The translations under genes were made by a program, and so were the position numbers. From Diphasiastrum complanatum (taxonomy: Eukaryota; Streptophyta; Lycopodiopsida; Lycopodiales; Lycopodiaceae): a DNA stretch of 64,000 nt. The notes below the pieces were generated by a model that made no database searches, had not been told where the DNA came from, and worked only from the letters and a program-made list of their open reading frames with translations. The stretch is from positions 60,899,597 through 60,963,596 of the forward strand of contig CM055095.1 of NCBI GenBank assembly GCA_029204225.1, in the 5' to 3' direction. Below, one piece after another: positions 23,128 to 33,904 of the stretch (its first letter is position 1; every line of letters begins with the position of its first letter).

Positions 23128-24404
23128 TGGAATAGAGGCTTGAACGATCGCCCTTTTTTTATTTTTTTTTTGTTTTTTGTATAAATTAGTGCCCTTTGAA
23201 TAGTCAACAAGTGAATAACTTGCCGATTTCTGTAATTGCGAAAACACCACTTGTTCTGTTGTAAAAAATCTCCAAGGTCCTTTTGATAATATGCTTGTCT
23301 TGGCTCGGGGGGAATTCTGAATTGGCATCGTTTGTATGCTGTAGATGTTGTAGACTTGTCTGCTCCACGAAGTGCTTCAAGTGAGAACTAGAGCAAGTTC
23401 AGATTGATCAATCGGGTGGGAATGAGGACTTGAAGCATGGATGAGAAAAGTAATATGAAGCTTCAAAATTAATTATATGGTGGATCATCGGGGAAGGAAT
23501 GGGTGTGGACAAGGGATGATAGGGATCTTGTGTGTCTTTTTATACATGTTCATAACCAATGCTCAAAGTACAATTTTCCAAAGAGTCATCATTGTTTGCC
23601 GTTGAAAATGACATTTGTCCTTGGGATTGTGTATCTATAGTTCCATTCACTCATGGATTTGGGATTTCTTCGTCATTGCAACTTTTGAGCTTGTTGAAAT
23701 AGCTGGCATGGATATATAGCTGGAAAAGCGTGGATTTTGTATCACTTACGTAAAACCAACTGCTTATTGAAGGTGGTTGTGGTTTTTTGTGAACATTCCA
23801 TCTTGTTGAAAAGATGGATCGTTTGTTGGATAATATTGGTAGCCAGATAATGTGCTCCATTGATTTCCAAATAGAACATATGTTGTGAAGTCCCTTAATG
23901 GCTTTTCTCCAACCTATATGTTGTTTCTTGGGAGTCCACTCATGAAAAAAATATTGCGTGAAAGCGTGTGCGAGTAGTCTCTGGCTTGTGTCTTCTGAGT
24001 AGTGATTTTTCCTCACATTTGAATTGTGCTTTGGGGTTGCACAACATTTCTTGTGAAGATAATTTGTGTTGGCCACACACCGGTAGATAATATATGATGG
24101 AGTATGGTGATAATGGCGGTGCACAAAGTAGTGTTGTTGTGTGATCTTTCTGACTCTATACAACAATTGAATGTTTTGGAATAGAAGCTAAAAGTTACGC
24201 CTGAGTACTTTAAAGATTCTTTGACTGACAGACATTCTAGAAAACAAAAACATAACGTAAAAGGGTGTAAAAAGAAAAGTAAAAAGATGAGCAAACTAAA
24301 AGAACATGCTCACAAAACGACATAGGTTACAGACTTACAAACACATATTCAGACTCACATAACAAACGTCAATCAGTAAATCTCCCAGAAATAGCACAAT
24401 TGTG
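23128..24404. other. No gene recognised between copia LTR and gypsy gag
   Basis: 1.28 kb. The longest open stretch is a minus-strand frame of 171 codons at 23651-24166, rich in His, Asn and Ser. It has no recognisable motif and is probably fortuitous or the remains of an element leader. T runs lie at 23152-23177. The gypsy gag frame breaks off at 24405. Confidence 0.35.
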
Positions 24405-25678
24405 TCAGCGCAAGCGTGAAGGGCAATCCTTAACATGGTGGTCAATGCCACAATTTTCACAAGCTGGTGAAAAACGAAGTTTGTCTGGGCAGCAAATACT
24501 AGGATGCTTACTTGCACAGATAAAGCATCCATATATTATGGGAAATTGTTGCGTCGTAAACACAGCTTGGTTTGGATTGTAGATCGGGGCATTAGGTTTA
24601 TACAGATAATATACCACTGCTTCAGAGGAGTATCCTGGTGGAGTAGTGGCGTCCACAAAATAAGTTGATAGATCTATGGAATTTGGATCAAAAAAATGCA
24701 CAGCTGCTTGTGAAACGGGTTGATTAACAACAAACTGCTGGTGTGGTTGGAACTGATTGGGTGCAATTGGTCGTGGGTGATAAACTCCTAGTGGTGGCAT
24801 GGGTTGTTGTGGAGTGAAGGGGTGGTAATCTTGATACATAGGTATGGGTGCTAATGGGAGATGGGTTTTCAGATGGGGACACTCATTAGCAGTGTGATTC
24901 TGCGAACAGATAGGACACCAGACATGTTCTCTTGCTGGAAAAGATTTATCAACAATATTTTTCATAGCATTTTGGAAATCAGCACTTAGTTTGTCCATGT
25001 GAGTTTGTTGAGCTTGCTGCCAAGTTTCCATTTGATGTAGAATTTCTGAAAATTGGGCTGTATTCTCAATCTTCTGGTTGTGAAGACGTTCGAGGAGTTT
25101 GGATTTCTTGTCGCGGTAATCAAAGTCTTCATCGAACCCCTCGTCTTCTTCACGAATGGCATCGGTCATGACATTCTTAAGTTGATCATAAAGATCCACT
25201 GGTTTCAGTTCTCGGTGGATACTTATAGGGAGTCCAACCAGGAACAATTTGATGGCCATTCGTCCGGTGATATGCTCATCAACACATTCTATCTTGAGAC
25301 GTTTAAAATGTTCAATGTAGCTTCTTAAGGACTCTTCGCGACGCATCTTGATATGTGTGATTTGGATGAATGGACTTTGAGTCAGTTTAGAAGGTTTGAA
25401 ATGCTTGATAAGAGCGTCTTTGAGAGTATTCCAAGAAATAAATCAGAAACTTCTAGGTTGAGATACCACTCTTTGGCTGTTCCATAGAGCACCATGGAAA
25501 ATAGTTTGAGCTTTTCAATTTCAGAGGTGTCTCCATAGAAGTGACATGCATTATCAAAGTTTTGAAGAAATCTAACTAAATCAGATTCTCCATCATACTT
25601 TGGTGCAGCAATGCGTGAAATTCTGCGTTCTAGACGTGGAGGTGCAGGATTAGAAGATTCAGCACAATCTCGTGACAT
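24405..25678 (-). pseudogene. Ty3/gypsy gag, second copy
   Basis: Structural capsid/nucleocapsid protein, same family as 7420-8612 and with the N-terminus preserved. From the start: RRISRIAAPKYDGESDLV, NACHFYGDTSEIEKLKLF, GTAKEWYLNLEV (capsid/retrotransposon-gag domain), then a frameshift near 25385. The frame resumes MRREESLRSYIEHFKRLK and KLFLVGLPISIHRELKP, then an acidic stretch (REEDEGFDEDFDYRDKKSK). Three knuckles are intact: CPICSQNHTANEC, CFICASKHPSICC and CENCGIDHHVKDC, all CX2CX3HX4C. It ends SRLR at 24405, where the first copy runs on into protease, so the rest of pol is deleted here. Confidence 0.85.
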
Positions 25679-26998
25679 GATGCAGAATGAGAAACAGAAT
25701 AACAGTACAAATAATCAGTACAATATTGTACTTGGTCACAAAAGGTCAAAAAAGTGGTTTACATACAAGATAGTGAATTTGACAAGGATCTATACTTTCT
25801 TGGAGTAACAGAATTCGCAAACAAGTATAGAACTCGCAAACAGGCTGTTGAATTATAATACAATACTCACGAATTCTGACAGATAATTTTCACTGACAAA
25901 ATATGAATTTTTTTTTTTTATTGACTTTTTTGTAAAGGATAGAATTCGTAGAGGATGTATGGAAATCATTCAAACTGTGGGCGATTTCATGGCATGGTCG
26001 ACGAATTTTGATATTAAGAAAAAAAAATTAATTTTTTTTTTTAAAAAAAAAATTTCTTAAAATTTGCCAGAAATCGTGCACATTGTGGATGATTTTATGG
26101 TATGGTCGGCGAATTCTGATAAGGAGTTTTCACAGACAGAATATGAATTTTCAAATTTTTTTGACTTTTTTGTAAAGGACAGAATTCGTAGAAGATGTAT
26201 AGAAATCGTTCAGACTGTGGGAGATTTCATGGTATGGTCGGCGAATTCTGATACTGAGATTTTTTTTATTTTTTATTTTATTTAGAATTTGCTAGAAATC
26301 GTGCACATTGTGGACAATTTCGTGGTATGGTTGGCGAATTCTGGTAAGAAGTTTTCACAGACAAAATATGAATTTTTAAATTTTTTTGATTTTTTTGTAA
26401 AGGACAGAATTCGCAGAGAATGTATAGAAATTGTTCAGATTGTGGGCAATTTCGTGGTATGGTCGACGAATTCTGATACGGCAGTTTTGCTGATAGATAA
26501 GAATAATAGTGGAAAAAGTGATTTTTTGACAGAAAACAGGCTAAATCTCTGAGATAGAATTTGCGGAGCTGCTGGAGGACTGATCTTGCATAGATCTAAC
26601 CTCAGTGAAGCCGACGAATTTCGACACAAAGATTTGAGTGGAAAACAAAGGATTTTGATAGTAAAACAGTGGGTTTTCGAAAAATGTAAGCAGAGTCAGA
26701 ATTCGTGGAAGTGATAGAATGGAAGATCAATGTCTGTTATGGCTGTAGACAGACCGACGAATTCTGATATGCTTGTTTGGTCGAAAAAAAATGTCACTTG
26801 AGTCACTTCTTTCAAAGAAAATGCCCAAGTTGACACTTTTGTTGCTTCCCCCCGGTTTGATAGGTTGCTCAGCAGCTCTTGTAGGACTTGGAGAGAAGTC
26901 TTGTGCTGTAGTGTGAAGGAAAATAGCAAGTAAACATACACACAAGCACGTTAGTAAAAAAAGAAAGCAAGTAAGCTATGTAAAAAAATCTTAGAAAG
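25679..26998 (-). other. Gypsy 5' leader between PBS and gag
   Basis: 1.3-kb untranslated leader of the gag at 24405-25678. It includes a nested tandem repeat at 25880-26490 and T/A runs near 25908 and 26028-26058. The part next to the PBS is low-complexity (agaaagcaagtaagc). Confidence 0.65.
25880..26490. repeat. Nested tandem repeat, ~225-240 bp units of two half-repeats
   Basis: The word agaattcg(t/c)aga begins units at 25941, 26181 and 26406, giving spacings of 240 and 225 bp. Within each unit, two half-repeats each carry atttc/tatggtatggtcg..gaattctg. T-rich blocks separate them. Both unit lengths are multiples of three, and on the plus strand (antisense to gag) the peptide words VWSANSD and FFVKDRIRR recur in one frame. 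Confidence 0.8.
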
Positions 26999-27013
26999 CG
27001 GCAACGGCACCAA
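26999..27013 (-). other. Primer binding site, gypsy element
   Basis: Minus strand TTGGTGCCGTTGCCG directly after the LTR end. It differs at one base from TGGCGCCGTTGCCG, the site complementary to tRNA-Asp used by many Tat/Athila-like elements (from memory). Confidence 0.75.
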
Positions 27014-27907
27014 TGTTGGAAGTATTTCTACTTTCTACGGTGGCTAGGTCTAATGAAGAGTTAGTGCGTAGTATAGTGGTAGACCGGTCGTCCACCTTCT
27101 AAGTTCTACAAAGCTTAACAATTGTGAAATAAAAACATAAATGAAAAGAGAGCACCAAGGCTTCCCAACTGGTGCTCAAAATAGAAACTAATTAAGGTGT
27201 GGCTAAGGCGGTACCCAACTAGCCACTACTTGGAAAGTAAATAAACTTTCTAAGGCGGTACCCAACTAGCAAGGATCAACAATAAACTAGGCTTGTTAAG
27301 GCTTCCCAACTAGCAAACTGTAAAACTAATACTAACTCCCAAAGGGAAATGAAATAATAAATTGCGGCTAACTATATAATTAACAAATAAAGCATGCCAC
27401 AATAATCCAATGAAAGGAGGCAAGAGGAGGCCCGAGCACCTTCCATCAAGCTATACACCTTCCAATGGGAACACAAAGAAATAGAATGATAATCTCAAAG
27501 AGAGAGCAATTTAGCATAATCTCAGAGTGTTGTTTTACAAGGGAAATGTCTCTCTTCTTATAGCAAGAAGGGCCTTCCATAAGCTTCTAGTAACTTATGG
27601 GATTATTTTCTAAAACTTGCAATTCTAAGACTTCTAAACTTCTCCACTTCTAACTTAGAAAGCCTAAGACTCTAAACTTAGAACTCAAGATAACTTAGAA
27701 TCTTTTATTTTCTAAGCTTAAGTTTCTAAGTTTAAGTTCTTTAAGTTAAGTTTTCTAACTTAGAAGTTTAGAATTTAATCAAGTTTCTACCCATGGACTT
27801 ATAACACACATGCCATGGTAGGAGTTTATTAACAAGTACTCTTAGTGGGGTTATAATACACATGCCACGGTGTTTTATTTTACTTTGATTTTACTTTGTT
27901 GCTAACA
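27014..27907 (-). mobile_element. Gypsy 5' LTR (probable, ~894 bp)
   Basis: On the plus strand it runs from tgttggaagtatttct to ttgttgctaaca, giving TGTTAGCAACA...TCCAACA on the minus strand with TG/CA ends next to the PBS. Internal degenerate repeats ggcggtacccaactagc/ggcttcccaactagc lie at 27161-27320. A cryptically simple ctaaactta/taagtttag tract lies at 27610-27780. The outer boundary at 27907 is inferred from the end sequence only. Confidence 0.65.
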
Positions 27908-27918
27908 TTGATCTGAAA

Positions 27919-28356
27919 TCACCATATCCATGAAAGTGCTTCTTTGATGTTGACATCTTTGATGAACTTGAGAGCTTTGCACCATCCTAGCACCTCCAAA
28001 ATTGATTCCTTCCAAATTTTATGTAGATGCTTGACCTTGAGGCTTGCTCCTTCTTCATGTGCATGCTCCTCCATTAGAAAATAAAGATTTCTTCTTGACT
28101 TATTAGGATCACAAAGATCTAACATCATGTTACCATGATCTAGAGAATTAGACTCATCCAAATTGGCAAGACTATGCATGCTATAATAACAAAGTGTTTG
28201 CATCATATCTTCATGTTTGTTTACCATGCTAATCTCAGGTCCAATGAGGGTAAATACTTCATTATGGAGATAAGTGTCTTTAGAAGATGATTCACTTACT
28301 CTCATAAAGAGTTTACAATTTGTCTCAATACAAATTTTCAAACTATGAGTGAACAA
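27919..28356 (-). pseudogene. Remodelled ORF of copia derivative, unit 4
   Basis: Open minus-strand frame of 145 codons: CKLFMRVSESSSKDTYLHNE, then a histidine/aspartate-rich body, ending EVLGWCKALKFIKD. The first segment is clearly related to the frame at 28878-29093 (CKILMRISEASKVDTYIHKQ), so a segment is duplicated inside this element. No catalytic motif is visible and I do not recognise a function. It lies between the copia-derived frames and the gypsy LTR end at 27907. Confidence 0.4.
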
Positions 28357-28374
28357 ATCACTTTTGCTCTTACA

Positions 28375-28740
28375 TTACTTAAGAGCATACATTTGATGAA
28401 ATAACCATTTGATGTCTAAGTGTTTTAAAATCAATTTCAACTTTTTAAGAACATCATCTATGTTCTCAAGAGAGACTTCATGCTCAACTAGTATGGGTTT
28501 ACTCCAATTTTGAGATGCAATGATCTCACTAAAGCAAATTGATTTATCAAATGACATAAGAGAAGTAAGTATGTGATGTATACCACATGAGATATGCTCC
28601 TCTTTCCCTTGAAATGTGAGCCACATGGACTCAACCATATTTCTTGAGTTTCTTTTTGGAATCACAATTTGAGAAGGTCTCTCCTCCTCAATCCTTGGCA
28701 CACTTGAACCTTGAGAAGGATTATCCTCAATCCTTGGCAC
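28375..28740 (-). pseudogene. Remodelled ORF of copia derivative, unit 3
   Basis: Open frame of 121 codons. It begins with near-repeats (MPRIEDNPSQGSSVPRIEEE). SICFSEIIASQNWSKPILVE follows, at the place where ordinary copia pol has EPTSFEEANKSQYWRKAMQV just before RT. So it derives from the INT-RT linker, but RT itself does not follow. A serine/threonine-rich stretch separates the two motifs. Function unknown. Confidence 0.45.
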
Positions 28741-28877
28741 ATTTGAACCTTGAGATGACTCCTTAAGATCCTCTTCATGGTGATCCTTTTTTATGAAAAT
28801 CCAAGACCTTCATGTCTCATAATGATCACAACAAGTATGACCATTCAATATGAACTTCCTATGATTATCAAGATTAC

Positions 28878-29093
28878 TTATGCTAGAAACATAAGTCCCA
28901 AAAGCACAACAACTTGGCATGATTTTTCCAATATTGAAATCACAAGGTATTTCATCTTAATAAGGCTAACTACTTGCTTATGGATATAAGTGTCCACTTT
29001 GGATGCTTCACTTATTCTCATAAGAATTTTACAACTTGACTTTAAGATTGAAAACTTACAATTTTCATCTTTATGAATGAACACATCATTCAT
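28878..29093 (-). pseudogene. Remodelled ORF of copia derivative, unit 2
   Basis: Open frame of 71 codons containing CKILMRISEASKVDTYIHKQ, the partner of the duplicated segment in 27919-28356, followed by a hydrophobic tail (CQVVVLLGLMFLA). No family recognised. The duplication suggests the element grew by internal tandem duplication. Confidence 0.4.
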
Positions 29094-29134
29094 GATCTTA
29101 TTGAAACCAAAAGACCTACATTATGAAGATATTT

Positions 29135-29791
29135 TCATTTCCTTGACTTCATAACTAATGTAAGCTTACAAGGAAAACATATTTTCCTATCTTTTAAGGC
29201 ATCACACTCAACTAGTATTGCCTTAATCCACCTTTGAGATTCAAAAATCTCTTCAAAGCAAAATGGTTCTTCATAAGTTGACATGATAGCATAAATGAAA
29301 CTATTTTCATTTTGTGATTGTTGCTCCTTATTCTTGATTGATTTCTCTTGGATCATAACAATAAGTTTGAACTTATCTAAAGTTCCAAGCAAAATACTTT
29401 CCAAGGACATAAAATAAATCCAAGTTACTTTCATGAAAGTGAAATCTATCTTTGCATCTTGAACCAAACAATGCACTTCCAAATGAAAAATTTCAAAAGA
29501 TTTGACATGTGTTGTGATGGACTCTTGAAGACAAATCTTGCAAGTCATTGTGAGACTCCAAGCCTCATTCACCTTTCCACAAAGGAAACACCATTCCTTG
29601 GACTTGTCCTTCTTGTATTTGCATTTCGAACTTGAAGCTCCATCCTTCTCCTTGGCCCCCTTGCTTTGGTTCTTCTTGGATGGATTGGTCTTCTTTCTGT
29701 AGCATCTTGAGAAAAAATATCCTCCCTTGCCACAAAGGTTGCAGTTAGGATCCTTTCTTTCCTTCAATAGGATGCCACCTATTGATGCCAT
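29135..29791 (-). pseudogene. Remodelled gag/pol ORF of copia derivative, unit 1
   Basis: Open frame of 218 codons. It begins near a zinc-knuckle-like CNLCGKGGYFFSRC in which the histidine is tyrosine. A lysine-rich gag tail (KKNQSKGAKEKDGASSSKCK) and a second cysteine cluster (WCFLCGK, CKICL) follow. Its end reads EEPFCFEEIFESQRWIKAIL, the copia INT-RT linker motif. Protease and integrase between them are absent, so gag and the pre-RT linker are fused. This resembles the layout of the ORF at 58882-59649 and suggests a non-autonomous lineage. The gag N-terminus is not visible upstream. Confidence 0.5.
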
Positions 29792-31095
29792 GTGAATAAA
29801 AACCTATGATATGATTCTACAAATGTAATTTGTGACTTTCAAGAGACTAGATTTGAACATCTTCAATAATCTAGAATGATCTACAAAAGATCTAGTCACA
29901 AACCTAAGAATCAATCTTCACACTAATGACTAGTCACTTGGAAACTTTGCTTTGATCACTAAGACAAAAGCACACAATCTTTGAATCAAATCACAAAAGA
30001 AATCAGATCCAATCTCCTATTGGACTCATCAAATACCAATCACACTCTCACAAAGAAGGTTGAATAGAACTAATTTGAGTTTCATACATACTATGTCAAT
30101 TTTTGCTCAATAAATTGAATTCCTTCAATCCTATTGGATTCCAGCGATTACTCTACCTTTTAAGACTTGGAATGAAATTCAAAATCAAAAGTTGTGATTT
30201 TTCTCACTAAGATATTGTGCTTCAAAGAGCTAATACCACTTAGAAAAATTTGATCACCTAGGGGAAGACAAATTCTCCACCAATGACAACACAAAATGAG
30301 CTTCTAGATCTTGCCCTCTACAAAGGAATGAACTTTTAGAAAATTGGATCTCTCTCTACACATTTGCCATAGACACCTTAATGACTCTTTTCAAACCTCA
30401 CAATTACTCAAACAAATTGAGTAGGGTTGAACAATGTGACTTGGATTTCAATCTCTTTTCTAGAACTCTCAATTTAAGCCAATCTATGTCAAATTATACA
30501 ATTTGCATAGATGCTCTATATGCACTAGAAACTCTCAAAGGTTTCACTTGGAGGACAGATCCAAAGATGTTTTCTAGCAAATTGATGCTTCTAAACTTGA
30601 CCCTATCACTCTTGAACAGATATAAAGTGATGGTACAATGGATTTCAACCTCTCACCTTGCATATTACTCCTTAACATATGATTTTTGGCAAAATTTCTC
30701 TCAACTTCAACATGCACTAAAAAAATCAGAGAAAATCATTTAATGCTCCTAATTCAAGCTTCAATTTTAATTTTTTGGCTGATCTAATCCAAGAACTAAT
30801 CAAAAGATTAGATTTTCTATAGAAAATGCTTGATTTTGCACTAAAAATCTCTCAAATTGGGTGTGTGAGTCAAATTGTAAAATTTTTTGAATTTTCTCAG
30901 CCAAAATCGGAGCTGTATGGCCTCACACGTGTGAAAAGGGTTCCTACAGCCCACAAGAAGTTCTGGTCCAAAAATTTTGAGAATATCTATCAAATCCAAC
31001 TCGCTACCCAAAATTTGACTAGTTTCCTAAAACCTGCTAATTTTGGCTTTGATTTGGATCAACCCTATCAATTTCAATAAAAACCTCTTGTACTT
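29792..31095 (-). other. Copia leader of the remodelled element
   Basis: Leader between the PBS at 31096 and the first frame at 29791. 30824-31095 matches the leader at 22027-22298. The remainder (29800-30820) contains short plus-strand open stretches with no recognisable motif. Confidence 0.6.
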
Positions 31096-31108
31096 GGCTC
31101 TGATACCA
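31096..31108 (-). other. Primer binding site, family A copy 3
   Basis: Minus strand TGGTATCAGAGCC next to the LTR boundary at 31109. Confidence 0.85.
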
Positions 31109-31829
31109 TGTGCAAAAAGTACAAAAAGGACCAAGAGTGGATCCTAATCTGATCCTCAAGAGGGATTGGTTGTCAGATTACTTGATCTATCAATCTACTT
31201 CATATTAAGATCAATCTAGATCAATTCTAGACACAAAATCCTAACAAGAACGATCATTAATTGAAGGTAGGTGTACTTTTTGGTTTCACATGTGTGAAAC
31301 ATTGTTTGAGTACGGACTCCAACCTGAGAATCAAGTACACATTGATAGAACCTCAAAACAATCAAAACAAATGTAGACAAATGGAGAGCATCACTCAAAA
31401 TTGCTTCCAAAACCAAGATTGGTGTCTCACAATGATTATGGCCAAATGTGCCTCTATATATACAATAAGTGGGAGCTCATGGTACTGATCATCCCTCTGA
31501 TCCCACATGTGTGAAGGTGCTTTGTCATATGATCATGCAAAACTGACACTTGGACAAAACCTTCTATTTTGAGCACTTTGGTCCATTTTCCTTCTATATG
31601 GAGATCTACTTGGAAATCTTCTAGAAGTCAAAATTTGCCTACTTTAGCTTATTCCACACATGTGAGCTATCCTCTACACATGTGATATGACACCTAACCA
31701 AAGGATGTGGCTCATGCAATCAATAGATTGATGGCATGTGTCATATGTCTAGAAAACTAGTTTTTGGCCTTTTTAGCCACTAGAACTTGAATTAAATCAT
31801 GTGTACAACCTATATGATTACACTACATC
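31109..31829 (-). mobile_element. Copia LTR, family A, copy 3 (truncated)
   Basis: Matches 22312-22990 closely (ccaagattggtgtctcaca; cacttggacaaaaccttct). The outer ~100 bp present in copy 2 (up to ttttgcatttttcaca) is missing; the match ends after acaacctatatgatta at about 31829. Confidence 0.8.
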
Positions 31830-32474
31830 CATTAACCCTACTTCCATTAATCCTAAATCCACAACAATGATAAAAACTTACTCTTCTCTCTCTCCTTTTC
31901 TCTCTCACAAAAAGCATAAGAAATAGCAATTCCAATAATGATCAAATCCAACGATTAGCAAATACAAAGAAAGCATGAGAAATGGAGGAAAAGAGAGGAA
32001 GAGCAAGGACATTCATCAATCCATTTCTAAAGAGAACCAATCTGCTTTATTGAAATGAGGAAATGAACATCAGGAGCAACTCGAGTTGGTCCCTTTTTAT
32101 AGTAGAGAGGAGGACCCTGGCCTCTGAATCCTATTGGTCCAGTCTTGCCTGTCTTTTTATTCAAATTTAAAAAAGTGTGGGAACCATCAAAATTGGAGGG
32201 AAACCCAACTTTATTCACTAACTTGACATTTAGGCCCTGCGACATTAAAAGTCCCGCAAAAAGGCCTAAAGTCCTTTATTAACTTTTAACTAATCAATCA
32301 AATAACTATGTGATCATCAGGTTGGACTTACACACACATGGTGCCAAATCTCCCTCACTTAGGGTTGCCTTGGGATCCGCAAACCCTCCAACATCAACTC
32401 AAAGGAATGGTTTCTTGCCAATTTTTTTTATTTGAATCTTATTCGACCTACCTTTTATGCACCTCTTTCCAACA
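31830..32474 (+). mobile_element. Probable 5' LTR remnant of the following copia element
   Basis: Non-coding. It ends in CTTTCCAACA directly before a PBS at 32475, which makes its right edge an LTR end. The left edge is not defined because family A sequence abuts it. A ctctctctcc tract lies near 31887. Confidence 0.5.
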
Positions 32475-32487
32475 TGGTATCAGAGCG
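32475..32487 (+). other. Primer binding site, copia element
   Basis: tggtatcagagcg following AACA; initiator-Met type. Confidence 0.8.
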
Positions 32488-32668
32488 TTGATTCTTCTTC
32501 AAGGCCTAATACTATATCAGAGCGGAAGCTCTTTATACTTGATATCTTCCGTGATATCAAATTATTCTTCAATTCAAATCAATTTGTTTCAGTATCAGAG
32601 AATTGATTTCCACAGCACTGTATCTTTCTCTTAACGACAATCGAATTATCGACAGTCTAAAGTTCCAG

Positions 32669-33904
32669 ATGGATTATCAAAGTAAAGTCGGTCTTATTGA
32701 AGACAAGTTGAATGGATAACAATTATCATCTATGGAAATTTAAGATGAAGACCTTGCTAATCGCCAACGAGTTGTGGGATGTTACAAATATTGAAGTGAA
32801 ATCTAAAGACAACACAGAAGACACAAAATGAAAATTGAAGGATGGTAAAGCTTTCGCGCTTATTATCCTCGATATATCGGATACTGAAATTGGCCACATA
32901 GCCAAAGCTAAAACTTTGAAAGAAGTTTGGGACAGCCTGAGCTCACTATATAATATGAAAGACGTAACTACTAAGTTATATCTTCAAAGAAAATTCTTCA
33001 CACTCAAGATGTCGAATAATGATTCTCTTCAAAATCATATTAACCAAATTAGGAATCTCTTGTAATAGATGGCCGCTGTCGGATCAGTCATAGATGATCA
33101 AGACGCAATTATGACATTGCTTTCAAGCCTGCCCTCTACATATGAGAACTAGGTGATGATCATCACAACACACTCAGATTTAACTCTTACCAGAGTTATC
33201 ACTATGTTGCTACAAGAAGATAATCGAAGAAGTCAAGACACTTCGTCTACCTCTCTGTCTCATGCTCTGTTTGTCAACAAGGGCTCAAAATGATAGAAGC
33301 AGAAAAGCTCCAAGCAATCTACATCAAATCAGAAACAGACTCAAAGTCAAGAACAATCATCGAATCTACATTCGTTGAAAATGAAGATGTTTTGCAGGTA
33401 TTGCAAACGCAATAACCATGAGATCCAAGGATGCCCGAATTCTCAAAGCAAAGAATGCAGCCAAGCAACCTGATCAACAAGGAAATATAGTTACAACATC
33501 TCATGAAGTCGAAATGGACGAAGATGCTTTTATGGTCAAAGACAAATATGCTAATTCAGATGATTCGTGATTTTTGAATTCCGGAGCTACTCAACATATG
33601 CCCAATCATCATGAGATTCTCCAATCCTATATGCCTTATAGCACAAAGAAGTATGTTCATCTTGGTGACGATAGTACTCACACTATCGAAGGTGAAGTAA
33701 GATTACGATTCCAGCATGATCAATTCAAACTACTGTCAAAAGTCATGTATGTTTCTCAACTCTCTACAAATCTGTTATCAGCAGATAGACTTATATAGAT
33801 TGGCACATTGTTATTTTGATTCTAGTCAAGTCTTGAAAACTTCTGTTTTTGTCAATAAAGCATTACTTTGGCATCATCGCTTAAGACACTTGAATTATGC
33901 ATCT
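32669..33904 (+). pseudogene. Ty1/copia gag-protease fragment
   Basis: Gag begins MDYQSKVGLIEDKLNG, then shifts frame to DNYHLWKFKMKTLLIAN. It continues KDGKAFALIILDISDTEIGH, YNMKDVTTKLYLQRKFFTLK and DDQDAIMTLLSSLPSTYEN, with stops at several points. The zinc knuckle is FCRYCKRNNHEIQGC. The protease site reads NSGATQHMPNHHE, so the catalytic Asp is Asn, followed by STHTIEGE and QLSTNLLSADRLI. A short pre-integrase piece (LWHHRLRHLNYASV) leads to the joint at 33904. Gag and protease resemble the element at 44.1-45.3 kb. Confidence 0.85.

Noticed and set aside
23651-24166. 171-codon minus-strand frame as a gene
   Set aside because: Composition (His/Asn/Ser-rich, no hydrophobic core pattern) and lack of any motif suggest chance openness; described under the spacer only.
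26064-26552. Plus-strand frames over the leader repeats as real genes
   Set aside because: The array is antisense to gag, lacks flanking gene signals and is separated by T/A runs and stops; kept only as a finding about repeat structure.
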